This document shows, piece by piece, positions 51,244 to 54,142 of a stretch of 54,142 nt of DNA; position 1 is the first letter of the stretch, and every line of letters starts with the position of its first letter. The DNA comes from Bacillota bacterium. GTDB taxonomy: Bacteria; Bacillota; Clostridia; Lachnospirales; Lachnospiraceae. The notes under the pieces are model-generated. The model saw only the letters and a program-made list of their open reading frames with translations. It was not told the DNA's origin and searched no databases. The position numbers were made by a program, and so were the translations under genes. The stretch covers positions 1 to 54,142 of the forward strand of contig JAEZUM010000073.1 in the NCBI GenBank assembly GCA_023421075.1. The letters run 5' to 3'.

Positions 51244-52164
51244 TTAACCTCGACATTGAAACTCGACGTGTGAGTCTCCATTATTTGTTTCACCCGTTGC
51301 ATCTCCCGATATATCACAGTATTTATTAATACACTTTTCAGAACCAAAACCTAAGCAGCTTATGTCCTCAATAGAAAGAATAATATTTCTATCCTTGTAT
51401 TCTTGTATGACATGCTTACGCATAAAATTTGCATCGCCCAGTGTTGCTGATAAAATTTTGCAATTTGCACATATCACGTATTTATGAAAGGCTGTAGAAT
51501 CTAATAATCCATTTTCAGCTAATTCCTTTATAAAAGAATAAAATAAAAGAATTGGTAATGGTTTGATTTTTAGCACGTTCGAATATACTTCGGAAAGATT
51601 ATCACTTAATTTTATTAAGCTTAAGATTATCTGTGAGAATTCATATGAGTATTTTTCTGTCAATTGCTTAGCTTCAATTCGATAATCTAATGTTTTATCA
51701 TCAAAAAACCCTTTTTTAATTAGTGAGTCGTAAATTTCTTTATGTTCCGAATAATATGAATCTCCAAAATATTCGATGTGTCTTGGCGCAGGTAAAAACG
51801 CAACGATTTTTTCAACATCGCTTAATTCTTCAATCGTACATTTTATTCCGGCTTTTCGGTATTCAGATGGTGCCATGCCATATTCTTGTAAGAATGCTCT
51901 AGTATATGCTTCATTACTCCCATAACCATTATCAACAGCAATATCAAGAATACGATTTTGTCTTAAAAGTAATGGTATACTTAATTCTAAACGGCGTTTC
52001 TTTATGTAGTTATATGGTGTATATCCTAGTATCTGTTTAAATTTATCTATGTAATATGAAACAGACATATCAGCGATTATACTACATTGCTCAATTGTTA
52101 TTTCCGATGCTATATTTTTATTGATATATTCAATGGATTTAAATATGTTGACTAAAGCGCTCAT
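51244..52164 (-). CDS. AraC family regulator with Cys-rich C-terminal domain
   Basis: A 306-residue protein starting at ATG 52164 (GGAGGT upstream). The HTH comes first: ITIEQCSIIADMSVSYYIDKFKQILGYTPYNYIKKRRLE, then ILDIAVDNGYGSNEAYTRAFLQEYGMAPSEYRKAG. The remaining 190 residues do not match a GyrI or cupin fold I know; they are helical and end with cysteines CANC, SC, KC, YC and QC. That pattern might bind a metal or form disulphides. No partner gene is obvious. Confidence 0.78.
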   Translation of the reverse strand: MSALVNIFKSIEYINKNIASEITIEQCSIIADMSVSYYIDKFKQILGYTPYNYIKKRRLELSIPLLLRQNRILDIAVDNGYGSNEAYTRAFLQEYGMAPSEYRKAGIKCTIEELSDVEKIVAFLPAPRHIEYFGDSYYSEHKEIYDSLIKKGFFDDKTLDYRIEAKQLTEKYSYEFSQIILSLIKLSDNLSEVYSNVLKIKPLPILLFYSFIKELAENGLLDSTAFHKYVICANCKILSATLGDANFMRKHVIQEYKDRNIILSIEDISCLGFGSEKCINKYCDISGDATGETNNGDSHVEFQCRG

Positions 52165-52407
52165 GAAACACCTCCTTATTAGGACATTATAACAAAATAT
52201 TATTAAGTAATCTTGATTAAAATTAAGAAAACACAATTTATATTAATTAAAATCTTATATACCCCGTTATTCCATATAACCATATACACAATATAAAATC
52301 GTGTGTATTATTAACACTATCATTTTAAGAATCTCGGCGTGTGAGCCTCATTTCTTGTTCTTGCTAATGCTCGGTCTGTGAGAGTTAGAATTCTATTTCG
52401 ACAGAAT

Positions 52408-52438
52408 AAAAAGTAGACCATCTTATGATCTACTTTTT
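52408..52438. terminator. Terminator-like hairpin before repeat copy B
   Basis: AAAAAGTAGA (52408-52417) pairs with TCTACTTTTT (52429-52438), with an 11-nt loop. A/T-runs at both ends make it suitable for either strand; it may terminate the Nudix gene. Confidence 0.7.
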
Positions 52439-52442
52439 TATT

Positions 52443-52497
52443 AAGCGCGGAGCGGAGAAGCACGAGGTCCAGTGTACCGGATCGTAGACATTCAAAC
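52443..52497. repeat. tRNA-Gly-associated dispersed repeat, copy B (degenerate)
   Basis: It shares AAGCGCG, the GCACGAGGTCCAGTG segment, CCGGATCG and the TAGACATTCAAAC end with copies A and C, but lacks the central CGGTTCTGCACGGACC part and has an out-of-order GGAGCGGAG. It is preceded by a hairpin. Confidence 0.65.
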
Positions 52498-52589
52498 ATA
52501 TCCCCGCACACAAATACTTATAAAAAGGAGGTTTACGGCTTCAGTTATTTATCTACGCACATACTTGCACACAAGAAGTATGTGTTTTG

Positions 52590-52997
52590 TTATATATGGT
52601 AATATGATTTCACATGTGCCATTATATGTCCGATGTTTCCTTCCCCTGCAAAACGTTTCATATCGAAAAAATCTTCATTTAAATCTATCCATATTAATTC
52701 ATTTTCGTCGCCGTGAACAAAAAAATCCTTATTTAAAACACCAAAATAGACTTCAAGTCTTATATCAAAGAGATAATAATTGAAATCCATTAAATAGTGT
52801 AATTTGATATCATTCTCAGTTATTGATGTTTCTTCGAATAACTCCCTATGCGCAGCGTTAAATGAAGCTTCGTGCGGTTCGATTTTTCCCCCAACTAAGT
52901 TTAGCAATCCCTGATAAGGATTATTTCTACGCTTGCACATTAATAATTTGTTTTTCATATTATTTAAGACAGCTATAACATTCACATTATCTTTCAT
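52590..52997 (-). CDS. Nudix hydrolase
   Basis: A 135-residue protein, started at ATG 52997 with GGAGG 9 bp upstream. The Nudix box is G37-x5-E43-x7-RELFEETSI, so all metal-binding glutamates are present. It is of the small MutT/NUDT family. It would hydrolyse a nucleoside diphosphate-linked compound or oxidised nucleotide; the specific substrate is not apparent. Upstream in-frame codons lack a ribosome binding site. Confidence 0.88.
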   Translation of the reverse strand: MKDNVNVIAVLNNMKNKLLMCKRRNNPYQGLLNLVGGKIEPHEASFNAAHRELFEETSITENDIKLHYLMDFNYYLFDIRLEVYFGVLNKDFFVHGDENELIWIDLNEDFFDMKRFAGEGNIGHIMAHVKSYYHI

Positions 52998-53105
52998 TGG
53001 TATTCCTCCATTGTATTGATCACAAATAGAATCCAAATTTCGAATATTGCACTTCCAACACATCTAATATTAATAAACAGGGTGAAGTTTCAAGTATTGA
53101 TATAA

Positions 53106-53873
53106 TCAAAGGATTTTCATTTGGTGCTTGATAAAGAATACTTGCTGTAATTTCATATTCTCAATAAGTTTTTGAGCGGTAAAATAATCGGAGAGTAAGT
53201 CTTTTTCTTCGTGAGCATCAGAACCGATCGTTACAAATTTACCGCCACACTGCTTATATATATTCAATATTTCTTTTCCAGGCATAGGTTCCGTAATACC
53301 CTTTCTTAAGGATGATGTATTAATTTCTAAAACGATATTCTTGCCTATCATTGTATCAAATATTTCGCATAATAAATTTGGTTCATAAATGGTTTCCATA
53401 TAATATCGTTTTGGGAAATCAATATGTCCAAGACAGTCAAATCCTCCTGCTTTAACTGCTTCTAACACTTCATCCCAATACATTTCATAAAATTCATTCG
53501 CTGAATATTTGTCTCTGACTTCTTTGTTGGGAAACATATCTTTGACCCAATGAATACTTCCTATTATGTAATCATAAGGATATTCTTTCAAAGTATTTAA
53601 TTGGTTTTTATATAAGTGTGGTTCTGAGAATTCAATGCCAGATAAGATGGATAAAGCTTTATGATTGCTATACTTTTTTCTTATTATACTAAATTCTTCA
53701 AAGAATTTATCACTAGAATAATAACCACACCCGTAATCATTCTTATTAAAATCTACATGGTCTGTAAAACATATATAACTGCAATTTTTCTCAAGTGCCT
53801 TTTTCGCATATTGCTCCATCTCAGCCTCTGAATCACATGAAAACTTAGTATGTACATGTAAATCTGCAATCAT
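53106..53873 (-). CDS. PHP-domain phosphatase (HisK/histidinol phosphatase-like)
   Basis: A 255-residue protein of the PHP family. The metal ligands are visible as HVH in ADLHVHTKFSCDS, a TDH in FTDHVDF, E in GIEFSEPH, H in GSIHWVKDM, GHIDFPKRY and the final DAH in TIGSDAHEEKD, the order found in polymerase-and-histidinol-phosphatase enzymes. By length and motif it is closest to histidinol phosphatase (HisK type), but no his gene is nearby, so another phosphoester is possible. GGAGG lies 8 bp before the ATG. Confidence 0.85.
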   Translation of the reverse strand: MIADLHVHTKFSCDSEAEMEQYAKKALEKNCSYICFTDHVDFNKNDYGCGYYSSDKFFEEFSIIRKKYSNHKALSILSGIEFSEPHLYKNQLNTLKEYPYDYIIGSIHWVKDMFPNKEVRDKYSANEFYEMYWDEVLEAVKAGGFDCLGHIDFPKRYYMETIYEPNLLCEIFDTMIGKNIVLEINTSSLRKGITEPMPGKEILNIYKQCGGKFVTIGSDAHEEKDLLSDYFTAQKLIENMKLQQVFFIKHQMKIL

Positions 53874-54040
53874 ATATCTTCCTCCATCTATTTACTTATT
53901 TACCTATGTCTATATGTCATAATTGACTTAGTTACTAAGAACCTAACTTATTATATCATCCTTTGTTATTTCTGCCAACTTATACCAATTATGCAATGGT
54001 CAAAGATGAACTTTTAAGTAACTGAGACTAAATGGGGACA

Positions 54041-54107
54041 GCGCGAGACGGTGCACGAGGTCCAGTGGACCCCGGTTCTGCACGGACCGGAGCGGAGACA
54101 TTCGAAC
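54041..54107. repeat. tRNA-Gly-associated dispersed repeat, copy C
   Basis: A close match to copy A over its 67 bp: GCGCGAGACGG, the GGTCC-AGT-GGACC hairpin, a CCGGT-N9-ACCGG stem and ATTCGAAC. The left flank GACAGCGCGAGACGG equals the 3' flank and acceptor end of the tRNA-Gly gene at 5910-5981, and the right flank continues as CCCGCGAC like the T arm of a tRNA. It looks like a T arm interrupted by a 46-48-bp insert. Confidence 0.85.
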
Positions 54108-54142
54108 CCGCGACTCCTCGCAACGTCTTTGCTACGCAAAGC

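Larger units (their letters stand above)
52165..52589. other. Intergenic region with hairpin and repeat
   Basis: This 425-bp stretch contains the terminator-like hairpin 52408-52438, a degenerate copy B of the tRNA-Gly-associated repeat and short sequences such as CGGCGTGTGAGCCTC that resemble the end of the neighbouring AraC gene. No gene with a ribosome binding site was found. Confidence 0.6.

Noticed and set aside
53106..53873. Histidine biosynthesis context for the PHP protein
   Set aside because: No other his gene is nearby, so I list it only as a histidinol-phosphatase-like enzyme.
1..54142. CRISPR arrays, insertion sequences, phage or integrase genes
   Set aside because: No regularly spaced repeats, no transposase or integrase motifs and no phage proteins were found; the only repeats are the tRNA-Gly-associated copies and the LRR units.

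Overview
The window looks like chromosomal DNA from a low-GC, anaerobic, plant-fibre-degrading Clostridia, most likely Lachnospiraceae (inference). The grounds are AT-rich intergenic DNA, strong GGAGG ribosome binding sites, BspA-type leucine-rich-repeat surface proteins, a YesMN-type two-component system beside a sugar ABC transporter and a GH43 beta-xylosidase, and a large number of small MerR/AraC/XRE one-component regulators. I see no phage, transposase, integrase, CRISPR or plasmid genes.

Layout. 1-5.7 kb: a truncated acetate-uptake (SatP/YaaH) gene, a DUF6273 protein, a MerR-GyrI regulator, a GNAT acetyltransferase, an AraC-GyrI regulator, and a tandem pair of DUF421 membrane proteins. 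5.7-6.0 kb: a dispersed repeat, a perfect hairpin and tRNA-Gly(GCC). 6.2-10.4 kb: a tryptophan-use module made of a YheO-type PAS/HTH regulator, tryptophanase (tnaA), an NSS-family Na+/amino-acid symporter and a 38-residue MetS-like subunit. A near-identical palindrome lies in the promoters of both the regulator and tnaA. 10.4-12.5 kb: an esterase and a Gfo/Idh/MocA oxidoreductase. 12.7-15.0 kb: a secreted 29-repeat LRR protein. 15.2-17.3 kb: a MerR/MBL pair divergent from an aldo-keto reductase with a textbook 19-bp-spacer MerR promoter. 17.4-21.5 kb: a phosphatase-superfamily enzyme, two membrane proteins and a SEDS (FtsW/RodA) glycosyltransferase that overlaps tail-to-tail with a UvrA-like protein (21.4-23.9 kb). 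24.0-28.8 kb: a double-HTH MerR protein, a 41-codon DUF4037 remnant, a methyltransferase, an orphan gene, and a LysR/EamA divergent pair. 28.9-32.1 kb: a second large LRR/Ig/FN3 surface protein, then a DUF6442-XRE operon.

32.5-45.2 kb is the main catabolic locus: response regulator, histidine kinase, solute-binding lipoprotein, two permeases, GH43 beta-xylosidase, split transketolase (N and C halves), GarR-type reductase, SDR dehydrogenase and, convergent, glycerate kinase. Imported xylosides would be cleaved inside the cell. The split transketolase plus tartronate-semialdehyde/hydroxyacid reductase plus glycerate kinase suggests a dedicated route towards 2-phosphoglycerate, but its exact substrate cannot be read from sequence.

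45.3-54.1 kb: a GNAT protein, an amidohydrolase, a three-gene DUF2975-like/XRE/lipoprotein operon behind a consensus promoter, a VOC protein, a TipA-like MerR regulator with its operator, an AraC protein with a Cys-rich tail, a Nudix hydrolase and a PHP phosphatase. Two more copies of the tRNA-Gly-associated repeat lie here, one at the window edge.

Points most worth following up: the shared tna operator, the tRNA-Gly-linked repeat family, the xyloside/split-transketolase/glycerate locus, the double-HTH MerR protein, and the LRR-Ig-FN3 protein ending in four repeats with a BamE-like look. All function calls come from reading the translations; no database search was run.
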